Positions 47,501-57,752 of a stretch of DNA of 64,000 nucleotides are shown piece after piece. This DNA comes from Diplocarpon mali (Eukaryota; Ascomycota; Leotiomycetes; Helotiales; Drepanopezizaceae): the NCBI GenBank assembly GCA_024741835.1, contig JAENRP010000156.1:31938-95937 (forward strand), given 5' to 3'. The notes below the pieces were generated by a model. The model was not told the DNA's origin, did no database searches, and worked only from the letters and a program-made list of their open reading frames with translations. Position 1 is the stretch's first letter. Every line of letters starts with the position of its first letter. Made by a program: the position numbers and the translations under genes.

Positions 47501-47662
47501 CCCGTTCCGAATCTCAGCTCCTCAGCATTGGGCGGTTGGAATAAGGGTATCCGCTTCGTTGCCGACGCCGCAGGTGATTTAGCTCTCGAGTTTTTGGGAG
47601 CCGTGGCATGGCTGGATGCAACGGCCTGGATGGAGGCGCAGCTCGGTGTTGGCCGCTTGTAA
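44505..47662 (+). CDS. Large orphan protein with coiled coil and one membrane segment
   Basis: Two exons (44505-44925 and 44988-47662, 62-base intron with GTAAGA donor and CTCTAG acceptor) give 1,031 residues. The N-terminal third is serine/proline-rich and disordered. A charged helical stretch at about residues 235-310 (YAKKRDKIQWELLQRQNIRY, IKAQDNLIESQKLRLELLES) looks like a coiled coil. Disordered lysine- and glutamate-rich sequence follows (PLKKPKKLSKKGKPR). One hydrophobic segment at about 740-760 (TIVVSLVLLVLFISTLFPAP) is a probable single transmembrane helix, with a C-terminal tail containing several N-x-S/T sites. I recognise no catalytic domain. The layout suggests a membrane-anchored scaffold, perhaps of the nuclear envelope or ER, but this is inference from layout only. 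Confidence 0.75.
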
Positions 47663-49087
47663 GATGTGTTTCTCTTTTCTTGATCTCCTCGGCTCTTGTA
47701 TATGTTTGCGATTCGTTTACTACTATGGATTATTCAAGTCTGAGAGAAACGCCGCTGCAGTTGAAATAGTCAGGGTGTGTGGAGGCCAGGGCGGCTACGC
47801 GGCGGAGAGGGAGAGCAAGACTCCACGAGGGTGCGGCGATGGTCCACGCGTGCAGCAGGTAGTCCGAACGTCAGGGCTTTGTGTTCTCTGTGAACGCTCA
47901 ACTCCAGTAGTAAGACCGTGACCTGGAATCGTTGCTGGCTTTGTATGCCTTGCCTATCTCAGGGGAGGAGTGCGGACGAGGGCCCGAGGGGGTTATTCGA
48001 AGCTCAGCGATGCCAGGACGCCCGAACGTCAAACTTTTCTGTTCCTTGTGGGCACTTGGGGCTCCAGTAGTAGGCACCTGGGAGCGCTTATCGATCGTTT
48101 CCATCTTTCGAGAGGCAGCAGGCTAGGGTTGGATGTCACCATGATCTCAGGGAGTCTGAAATTCAGAGTCGGGCGTTCCTCGTGAGTGCTCAGCTTCTAG
48201 TAGTGAGACTGTGATCTGTGATGGGGCGTCGTGATCCTGGCCTCTGCGAGCGGAGGAGGCGCGCAGGTTTCTCAGCGGTGTCGAAGTTGTTAGGCGGACT
48301 GGTTTAACTGTAGCGTGTCTTTGCTCCGAAATATCAGTTATTCTTGTAGTGTGTGCACAAGAGTAGGATCTCTGGTCAAATTCGGCTTTGTAAGAGGTCG
48401 AGTTTTATCGTGGATGGAAAGTTTGCGGGTAGCTGTGGCTAACTGTGTGTATAGATAGCAAGTAAACCGGCGCATTCGTAACCCTCGGAACTGAACTTCA
48501 AGTCACCATCTGTAATACCTAAACCCGCCAGTCCGCGTGCGACTTAACTCGGCTATAATCACTTACGCAGTCTCTCTCTCTCTCCTCAGGCTTGCGATCT
48601 TTGATCGTCCGGCGAAGCCCTCGGCATCGCTCTTGTCCTCCCACTTCAGACTTTCTCCTCTCTCTTACCCGCAAGTCAAGTCAGCTTTTCTCATTCAAAG
48701 GTGTCTTTTCTTCAATGAAAAAAGCACTTACTGTAGATAATTTCAATAGCATTTTCACAAGTGTCTTCAGGGAGGGTGGCTAACTAGCTTGCCAGATCTT
48801 TCATCAAAGCTCGCGGGGGAGAAGAGCAAATGGGTGAAACCCATGCCCACGATATGCCTGAGAGGGTTCGCCATGGCGGCTCCTCGCAAATAATGGAAAT
48901 AATTAGTGTAGCGGGAAATTTACGTCGAGTACGGAGGGCTCTGGGCTACGACTCCAGGACTTGTGTATAGTAATTCAGATTAATGTTCCAGGCTTCCTGA
49001 GGCTAGGCATCTGCAGTCAGTCGTTGGTCGTGCTAGAAGTCAAATGCTTGAAGTATCGGGGTCGTTGAGGTATAGCGATACATATTG
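47663..49087. other. 3' flank of the orphan gene with a degenerate repeat
   Basis: No supported gene. Three imperfect copies of a roughly 55-60 base unit lie at 47,864-47,925, 48,022-48,082 and 48,168-48,218 (listed separately). CT repeats lie at about 48,570-48,590. Confidence 0.5.
47864..48218 (+). repeat. Three imperfect dispersed copies of a 50-60 base unit
   Basis: Copies one and two both start CGAACGTCA, and all share the core CTCCAGTAGTA or CTTCTAGTAGTG followed by a GACCGTGACCTG/GACTGTGATCTG-like end (diverged to GGCACCTGG in copy two). Spacing is about 150 bases. Copies one and three align over about 40 bases, mostly with C/T and A/G differences. Confidence 0.6.
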
Positions 49088-49332
49088 TAGAGACCTGAAA
49101 TGGATGGGGTCTCGTGACATAAATCACATGATCGGCGTAGGACGGTAGGAGGATAAAAGGGACCTCTTCTGTACATAGAAGCAGCGCGCATCGCCATAAG
49201 TACTGAATATACCCCTAACTTGGGACTTGTTCCCAACACCTTGTCTTGGAGAGCCCGCTTGTGGTGCTTCCTCCTCTTGTTTTTCGGTCTTCCCTTAGGC
49301 CTATTCTTGTGTTGTCTCCCCTAAGTTTTATA
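49088..49332 (+). repeat. Less-mutated copy of the repeat at 172-417
   Basis: From AGAGACCTGAAATGG to CCTAAGTTTTATA this segment aligns with 172-417 in the same orientation. The string CTTCCTCCTCTTGTTTTT and the following GGTCTTCCCTTAGGCCTATTC are almost identical in both. Differences are mainly C here against T there, or G against A, so this copy is closer to the source element. I cannot assign the segment to a named part of a transposon. A minus-strand 68-codon frame crosses it without a recognised domain. Confidence 0.75.
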
Positions 49333-49783
49333 ATATTGTACTTTTATTTTTATTTTTTGTTTTCTGGCTAGACTTGGTGTCCGCCGCCCGCTCAATCCAG
49401 CTCCAAAACAACGCCTAGCCTATTTCGTCTCGACTAGGTTCCATCTGTGAAACCAAGAGCCATGATGTTGCATATATGCGCTGAATACGATAGACAAGAG
49501 GCGCCCGAAGGCGCCGTTTGGCATCGCGCATTCGCTCTTTTATATTCCAACCCTCTCCCAACCACAAACACCAACCCAAACCTTCATGGCAATCCACCCA
49601 TGATGGCTGCGTCCGCCGGTGTGTGCACGTGCTAAATCGAATATCGAAGTTTAAGCTCGAACTGGATATCGAAAAGCAAACATTCCTGCTGGCAAGGGAA
49701 TTGCAAGAGCGAATTTCTGGGTAGTGACTACAATCGAGTGGTAATATCTCAGGGGGTAGCATTCGCGTAAACCCCTTCCTCAC
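49333..49783. other. Intergenic, 3' of urease
   Basis: No supported gene. A T-rich run at 49,340-49,366 follows the repeat copy. The remainder probably includes the urease 3' UTR. Confidence 0.4.
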
Positions 49784-52625
49784 CTAATAGACAAAGGCAA
49801 CTTGCGTCAATGGCAGCGAGGTCGCCGCCTCACACGTAGCATGCACGCTATCAGCCTCGACCCGGTAATTCTCCGGATCAACCGTCATCTTCGGCCTCAC
49901 ATCGTTGAACTTCATATCCTGCTTCCCAACCTGGCGACAGTTCTTGACGGGCTCGATGCGGCTCTTGAGATCATAGGAGGCGATGGCGCCGCTGGTCAAG
50001 GAGGTCTGCGAGACAAAGAGGATGGAGGTTGAGGGGACGAGAGGTGCGAACATGGGCCGTGCTATGATGGGTTCGACAGTGGGGATTGAGGCGTTGGGGT
50101 CGCCCTGGCTTGGTCAGAGATGGTAAGGAGGACGAGGGCGGGGGTAGCTATACCATTTGGGCGTAGGCAATCATCCCGCTCTTGATGATCGTAGTTGGTT
50201 TGGTGCCAAACCAGGCCGGATCCCACACCACGAGATCTGCCAACTTGCCAACTTCGACACTGCCAATGATATGGCCCATACCCTGGGCGATTGAAGGATT
50301 GATGGTATACTTGCTCACGTAGCGCTTGACTCTGAAGTTATCCGCTCCCGTGCCTTCGTCTTCTTTCAACGTCCCACGTTGGACTTTATTCTTGTGGGCT
50401 GTGTTCCAGGTGCGGAGAATGACCTCGCCGCAACGACCCATGGCTTGTGAGTCTGAGGACATCATACTGATGGCACCGAGATCGTGGAGCACATCTTCTG
50501 CGGCGATGGTCTCGGCGCGGATACGGGACTCGGCAAAGGCGACGTCTTCGGGGATGTTCTTGGAAAGATGGTGGCACACCATCAACATGTCGAGATGCTC
50601 GTCTAGGGTGTTTCGCGTGAAGGGTCTTGTGGGATTGGTGGATGAAGGGAGGACGTTACCGTGCTCGACAACGCTGATGATGTCTGGGGCGTGGCCGCCG
50701 CCGGCTCCTTCGGTGTGGTAGGTGTGGATCGTGCGGCCCTTGATGGCTTCAATAGTGGCTTCGACGAAACCGGATTCGTTGAGCGTGTCGGTGTGGATGA
50801 GACATTGGACGTCGAGCTCGTCGCAGACCGTCAGGCAGGAATCTATTGCCGAGGGGGTACTTCCCCAATCTTCGTGGAGCTTGAGACCACATGCTCCTGC
50901 GACGACCTGCTCACGGAGGGCGATTGGAGAGCTGTCATTTCCTTTTCCTGTGATTCCAAAGTTGACGGGGAGTGTATCGCATGCTTGAAGCATCTGACGC
51001 ATGTAGTTTTTGCCCGGAGTGCAGGTCGTGGCACTCGTTCCGGCACTGTTTACTATCAGCCGAGACTAGTACGCTGCGCCTGTTGTTTACCTTGGACCCG
51101 TCCCACCACCAAGCATGGTCGTAATGCCAGACGCAATGGCTTCCTGGACCTGCTGGGGGCAGATAAAATGGATATGCGAATCGAATCCACCAGCCGTAAT
51201 GATCTTCCCCTCCCCCGCAATAACATCAGTACAAGACCCAACAATCATATTGGCGGCAGAGATCCCCTCCATAACATCTGGATTTCCGGCCTTTCCGATC
51301 CCCACAATGAAACCATCCTTCACACCAATATCTGCCTTGTAAATGCCTGTCCAGTCAACAATCAAAGCATTCACAATCACGAGATCCAGCGAAACTTCAT
51401 CCGAGACGCCTGTAGCTTGTCCCATACCTTCGCGGAGCGTTTTACCACCTCCGAACTTGCACTCGTCTCCATATGAGGTCAGATCTCTCTCGACCTTGAC
51501 CCAGAGATCGGTGAAGCCCAAGCGGACCGTATCCCCGACCGTCGGTCCAAACATCGTGGCATACGCCACCCGGTCCATCTCGAATCCACTGATATGCGCC
51601 GTATCGCCTATCGGTTCAGGCGAATGCGCGAACCCGCATTCTTGAAGCTTTGCCACGATATGATCGACCCGCGACATGTCCACTTTCCCAGTCGCCAAAT
51701 GATTGCCGCCGCGAATAATCTTGTCTCCGCCAATCTCGACCAGGGTGACGGTTTTCGTATCTCCCGGCTCGAATCGGACGGACGTCCCGGCCGCGATGTC
51801 CAAGCGATAGCCATATGCCTTCCCCCGATCGAATTCCAGCTGCGGATTCGTCTCGATGAAATGGTAATGCGAACCAATCTACCACCGTCAGCACCGCCTC
51901 CGCGCAAAAGCAGGTAGGACCCACTTGTATCGGCCTATCCCCCTTGCTGGTAACCTTGAGCGACACTCTTTTGCGGCCCTGATTCAGCACCACTCTGCCC
52001 TTCACGACAACCACTGCCCCAGGCTGCCTCTCCGCCTCGTACTCCTGTGAATCGGGCAGCGCAAAGGCGGAGATATCGGGCACCGGCAAGAAGCTGCCGT
52101 ACAGGGCTTTCGCGAGGTCGCCGTCGTCGCTGCTGATGGGGTGGTGGACGGTGACGAGGTAGGTGCCGGTAGGAAAGGTGCCTTCGACCATGACCTCGGT
52201 CAGGGTCGAGCAGACGGAAGGCAGGACATGGCGCCGACCCAGCATGGTGGCGCCGAGAGACATGAGGTCTGCCACGGTGTGGTTGCCATCGCGGATGAGC
52301 TGCGATGCTTGTCAATCGGCTTTCATTTCTCGGGGACTGCGCGCGAGGAGAGAGACCTCTTGTAGATTGTTGGCAATTAGAGCCTAATTGCTGTGTCAGC
52401 TTGTGCCCTTTGATCAAGCCTTTGATCGAAGCATTGAGGAGAGGTGTACACAGGCTTCTGAATGGTTGAGTTTCACGCCCCGGGCAAGTCGTCGCTGGGC
52501 GAGCAGACCGAGTTGGGAGATGGCAAGCTTATCGAGCTGTAGGATGCTGAGTCAGTGGTGGAAGGTTGAAAGTGCCGGCAATAGAACCAGGACGCGAGAC
52601 AGACCTCTTTTGGTACGAGACGCAT
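49784..52625 (-). CDS. ureA: Urease, single-chain fungal type
   Basis: Seven exons (52625-52605, 52536-52450, 52383-52357, 52299-51925, 51878-51091, 51045-50154, 50104-49784) give 836 residues, normal for fungal urease. The gamma-like part carries [18 protein letters not shown] and LGRRHVLP; the beta-like part carries [11 protein letters not shown]. In the alpha part the nickel ligands and catalytic residues are all visible: HIH in GGFDSHIHF, the carbamylated Lys in [12 protein letters not shown], His in LIHTDTLNE and [15 protein letters not shown], the flap CHHL, and Asp in [11 protein letters not shown]. It hydrolyses urea to ammonia and carbamate in the cytosol and needs nickel inserted by accessory proteins not seen here. 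Exons 1 and 3 are tiny (21 and 27 bases) but encode conserved sequence ([16 protein letters not shown]). Confidence 0.96.
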
Positions 52626-53060
52626 TTTTCATACTAATCTGCCGATGACGAGGATTTCGTTCTATTCAAGGGAGACACTTTAGTTGATGAATGACCTGGT
52701 CTGCTCCGGGGAAGGCAACCTTCTCCAACTTCCCCGCAGTCTGACGATAACGGATGAGGCACGATAGGGCTGGTCACAGGTGAAATACTAATTTCGTAGC
52801 AAGCATAATTGCTCTGGTATGCGAGCTTCATATTGGACGATGTATCGGTAGATAATCCAAGGTCTTTGGTCTCGTCCCCGGCCCACTTGATGTGACAATA
52901 AGCCCAACTCATGCCCACTCTGGTTATTATCCCCCGCCGTGTTTACCACGCCACCACAGATAACTCCTCGTAGCCCCGCCGGTCCCAAGGTATTATGCAG
53001 ACGCCGGTGTATCCCTTATAATGCAATGGTATCCAACGCTAAATGCATACAATCATTCAA
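52626..53060. other. Intergenic, urease promoter and 3' end of the RING gene
   Basis: The 435 bases between the urease start codon and the RING-gene stop codon. There is no clear TATA box. A TGATAA string (GATA-factor core) lies at 52,741-52,755 (GACGATAACGGATGAGG-like on the + strand, and TTATCGT on the minus strand) and ATTATCCC near 52,926. These are compatible with nitrogen control by a GATA factor but too short to prove it. Confidence 0.35.
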
Positions 53061-55001
53061 TCATGCCATTCCGCACCGTTTTTCATGCCGTGTCAAAAGC
53101 CCGGGAAGGCATTCGATAAAGTCTTGCGCCCTGGAGAACTTTAGGAGGGCTCTCATTCGGTGAAACGGGAGATACATACACTTTGGTCGTTGTCGATCCC
53201 GCAGGAGCTCTGGATCTTGTATAGGGACTTGCCCAGCCTCCAGCTCTCGGATTCTGTGCTCGACCATTTGTTGTCGCGAAAGCTCGACGCTGAAGACACC
53301 GCGGTGAGAGACCCCCGGAAATGAAGTGACCACGAAGACCGGCTGTGGTTGGAGAGGCAGCGGCGAGGTCGCATCTCGAGCAGAAGAGGAGTTGAGCAAG
53401 GTCCTCCGCAGGTTCGCCTTGAGTTCCTGGATGCGCCGCCGCGCACCAGACGCCTCGAGATCCTCGGCCTCGTCTCGGACGGTTCTTATGCGTCGAAGGT
53501 TGCGTTCTCTCCGGACCATCGCATTGGTGATTCTCGTGGGACAACAGCCGAGTGGCAATGCGCTCTTTTTGCACATCGGGCACAGGGAACTGGTGTTGGC
53601 CAGGAAGGTATCGATGCAATCGGGATGGAAGATGTGTCCACAGGGAAGTTCGCGTATCTCCGAAACTCTGGACTCGAAGTCTTCTAGGCATATCGCACAG
53701 GTAGGTTGGCTGTAGGGAAGGAATTTGTGGACAAGAACAGCCGGCGGCTGAGGGGTTTTGTCATTAATCGCGATGAGTTCCTGATTCGGCAGCTCGTTGG
53801 AGGCCGAGATGCTGCATTGAAGCTCCGCTTGAGAGTCGGGACCAATGGAAGATCCTTGCGCGACGTCATGTTGCTCCATGGTCGTGACGAAATGATCGGC
53901 TTCGAGGGACGATTTCAGCGGCGACATTTCATCTTCGGAGACGTAGGTAAATAATGGTAGACGTTCAATATCCGACCGAGGTATTTTGAGTCTCTTGATG
54001 CCCAGGGCCTCGAGGTCTACCTCGCCATTGGCAACTCGTCGACGAAGAGACCTCCGGTGAGCTCGCTGCACATAATGCATCAAGGCAGATGTTCCCCCAA
54101 GGCAGAGGACGAGGACTGCAAAGACGACCAGGAAGTATACCCAAAGGGTCGGAAGGAAGGATTGCGTGCTGAGTCCGATTTCGGTATATAGTCTCACGTA
54201 GTCCCTCGGATCAACACCCGGGATTTCGGTCAGATCGTGGCCGTGCGGCACCTCAGTCATGTTTCCCGAGTACAGACTCAGTTGTTGCATCAGAGAGAAT
54301 CCCATGGCACCCGGGATCCCGTAGATGGGTATCCGGTAATTCGACCGCCAGGCCCCTCCATCGTCGAGATCCCATGCGGGGGAGCTGGAAGCTGGTGTGG
54401 TTGTATCCGTCTCATTGCCCACCTGGTAGAAGAGCAGGGCCCGTACGGGGTCGGAACGTGCGGCGGCCATGTAGGAGAATGTACAGTTGATATTGATCCA
54501 TGGGGCGATGGCTATGAGGGTGTAGTCGGTCGGGGGGAGGTTGGCTTGTCGGGTCACGTTGGCTGGAACGTATTTCCTGGAGACCTCGTTGCACCCGTCG
54601 TCCTCGCTGAGGTCGGGCACGTAGAGAAAGCCGCTGATGGTCCCATCGTGATCGGCGCCGCGCGTCGACAGAGTCTCGAAGTTCTTCTGGGCATGCTGTG
54701 CGAACGAGATGTTGGGCTGGCACGACCCCATCAGTCAAGTCTCCGTCGCCGGCTGGAGGGTTCACGGTACATACCCGCAACTGTGCCACGGTGGAGTCGG
54801 ATCCTGTATCACTCCATTCATCGTTGGGGAACAATAAACTGGCCGACGGTCAGCGATCGATGCTCGCGGAGGGCTGGGCGGAGGTTGCATCGCGTCGGAA
54901 GGCCGACGAGAGGAGAGCGACTCTGGCCGCGCAAGTCGAGGAGATGGGAACGGGTTGTTGACGACTTACACAAATGTTTCGATATCGGTGATAGCTGTCA
55001 T
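53061..55001 (-). CDS. Transmembrane RING-H2 finger protein, probable E3 ubiquitin ligase
   Basis: Exons 54716-53061 and 54838-54775 are well supported; an upstream exon ends at 54,970 with donor GTAAGT. The nearest ATG is at 55,001 (583 residues), but the same frame is open to an ATG at 55,340 (696 residues), so the N-terminus is unsettled. The luminal part is PA-domain-like, with N-glycosylation sites (NVT, NCT, NET, NMT) and YTLIAIAPWININCTFSYMA. One transmembrane helix follows (LWVYFLVVFAVLVLCLGGTS), then a cytosolic RING-H2: CAICLEDF ... CGHIFHPDC ... CPMC. PA-TM-RING proteins ubiquitinate cargo in the endomembrane system. No clear signal peptide is visible with either start, which is odd for this topology and points to a missing or misjudged first exon. 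Confidence 0.82.
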
Positions 55002-55340
55002 CGGGACGAGACCAGCGGTTGGGGACGTGACAAGTTGGCAGAATGATGGAGGCCAAGTGAAGCCAAGGGACAGCCAAGATTGAGCCAAGTCTGTGGGTGC
55101 ATCCACCACATCCGCTGCGTTTCGGATGATCGGAGGACTGTGACGGGAGCGTTCCAGAAAGCAGCGTGCGCCTTTCACGGGAGAAACACGTCGGGAAAGG
55201 GAGGTATTCACTCGGACGAATATACAGCTCCCAGATGCTGTCGAGAATAGAGGTGACTTGCAAAACAAGGTGCCCTTCTTAGCGCGCAGGAAAAGAGGGG
55301 GCCGAGTCGACAGTATGGTGCGTACACGCTCCGATTTCAT

Positions 55341-57752
55341 TGGAAACTCTATCCCGATGCCATTTGAGTTTCAGGTAAACCCGACTAAAATCCTCTTCAC
55401 ATCCTACTCGAATCCTACATGTTCGAGTGAAGATTCATGCGATCACTCCCAAGTTTCGCAAACGGCAATCCAACGACTGAGCTCGGGTTGCCTGGACCGG
55501 CGCTCCCCCGACCTGGATCAGCTGCCGTGGTCAGAATGCCGGAAGAAGGGGCAGAAGAAAGCCGATCCCAAACGGCCAATTCATCCCATGAATCAAGCTT
55601 TGCGTCGAGAAGTCTTGAATTGATCAGACTGGCGTACCTTGAGCTTATCAACTTTGGACTTGACCTATCTTGAACTAATTTCGTGCAACTGAGCTTTCTC
55701 GAACTGTAAACCGGCAATTGCGCAAGCTCAAAGTAAGATCAGAGCTTTTATCAAATGGGCATCACATGAGTCCCCGCTGGTAATAGAGATTGGCGCGTCC
55801 GTCTATCTCGGGTCAAAAAACCATCACGCAATACAGAGGGCCGAACAGTAAGCTCAGCGGACCTGAGGGCGCAATACGAATTGATAGTATAATTATCTCC
55901 ACCCGAACCAGCAGCTCGAGTAGACTCGGAACGGTGATGGCAAAATCACGGCTGTGGTAAAAGTTGTGTTATTAATCCTAACCGTCCCCCCCCACTCGGT
56001 ACTTGGGTATTTGTGGCTGCCATGTCGGAATTCACCGACTGACTCCCTTGCAGCAGCCGGCTTCCGACGCCATCAGACGCAAACTTGACAAAGTGCCTCA
56101 GAGCACTTACTCGGAGAGAACCCCCACCAGCCCCATAGATGGCTGGCACTCGTGCCTCTGACTTGGTTTCCCCACCCCATTCCCCTTAACATCTGACAAT
56201 ACTTCTAAACTCTATAGGAGAAGCGGGAAATGCGATAGTCGGATTGAGTAGAGAAAGGAGCTAGTATAAAACTCCTCAAATTTAGTATTCAGTCTCGGAT
56301 ACCCATAAGGGCCCTTGATTCCGCAGATGAGAGTCGAAACTATCCTTTGATTAAGAGTTGTCCCGTCGAGGCCTCAAGCAATTACGTTCGTGAAGAAGTG
56401 CTTAGACAGATAGAGTCGTCTTCGGTTCCTTATCTTCCGACAAGCTTTCCTTGCTAATAACAGCTATTCATTCGAGTAATTACATTAAGCGTCTTAGATA
56501 TCTGTAGCAGCTCTTGATTCAAACCCATCGGATCGACCTTGGCTTTCTGATAAAATCTTCGAAGCTGCGAGGTTTCGAAACGTATCCTTTTCTCTCTTTC
56601 TCTACGTACGATCACCTGCCTTATTCCCCCTCGTATCTTTCACGAAACCCTATCTCTATCTGTAAGTATATACCTAGCACGTCCTCTAGTACATAGGTAA
56701 AGATCGAAAGTAAGAGGTATTATATAAAAAGAGGTGAAAATTTCTCGCTCCGAAACCATGGAAAAGTTCTAGCTTTCTTTAGCTCAGGGGTTGACATTAC
56801 ATGATCGAAAGGATTTAACCTCAGCTCTGCTGATTGTCAGAAAGAATCTTAAGAATCTGCAGCTTCGTAGGAGACACCGCGTCTAGGTCTTTAGTCATCG
56901 TCTCCCGCCTCTGACTCGTAAGAGCTGGTGGAATAGCATGACCTGTAGACAGCACTCTTCGCTGCTTCTATCTTCCAGATGGGTTAAAACAGTAGGTGCT
57001 TCTCTGCCATATGAACCACACAGTTATCCTGAAGGCTACAGTGGTACACCATATAATTGCATGGAAAGATATTTCGGGGGGGGGGATGCCTTGGAACATA
57101 AAAAATTATTGCACAGAAAGATAGGAGAGCAGGTCCTGGTACCAAACAGCCAGGTAATGCCGGGTCTCCTAGTGAGATCGAACATCTACTTTACGATCCA
57201 AGAAATCGACAAATAGCTATCTGGTACCAGAAGATTTGCCGCTTGAAAGAAATCGATGACAAAGACTAGAACTGGATCTTGCTGAAATCTTACCCTCTGC
57301 CCAAATAACAGTGCCTCGGAAGCCCCTGGGGCAATGGAACCTGGGCCTCGGGAATTCACGTGATCAAAACTCTCCGCGGATGTGTGCTGGTGAAATGTGG
57401 ATAGGATGTGGATAGAACTTGGTGTCAAAAGCAACCAGTGTATCAGTCGACCAGAATGAAGCCTTTCAAGTGTACATTATTCCATATCGTTTGGAGTCAG
57501 CAGCAGCTGTTCTTTCAAGCTCCTGCGGCTCCCAGGAAGCACAAACCAAGTCGAGCTGATTAGTCATCTCTTGAGCTCGAGTCTGCCCGAACCCCAAAAT
57601 TGGCGCGCACGTTGCCGGTTAACTGCGGGGGTCTCAAATCCATGGCACGTCATCTCTGAAGTAACGCCCCCATCTCAAAAACCTCCAGTCACTGCTCAGG
57701 CTTCCTACAATATCGGCGTCGATTCATCGGAAAGCTGAAGCTTAAATCCAAG
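55341..57752. other. Intergenic, 2.4 kb
   Basis: There are no supported genes. A 92-codon ATG frame at 56,938-57,216 (+) has no recognised domain. A poly-G run of 10 bases is at 57,076-57,085. An AT-leaning interval at 56,200-56,800 may be mildly RIPed or simply intergenic. The last 200 bases contain the ngg1 promoter. Confidence 0.45.

Noticed and set aside
50661..51476. Plus-strand open frame of 271 codons
   Set aside because: It lies opposite the urease exons, whose conserved active-site sequence is certain; this is an antisense shadow.
54237..55046. Plus-strand open frame of 269 codons
   Set aside because: Antisense to the PA-like part of the RING gene and its introns; no ATG-linked domain.
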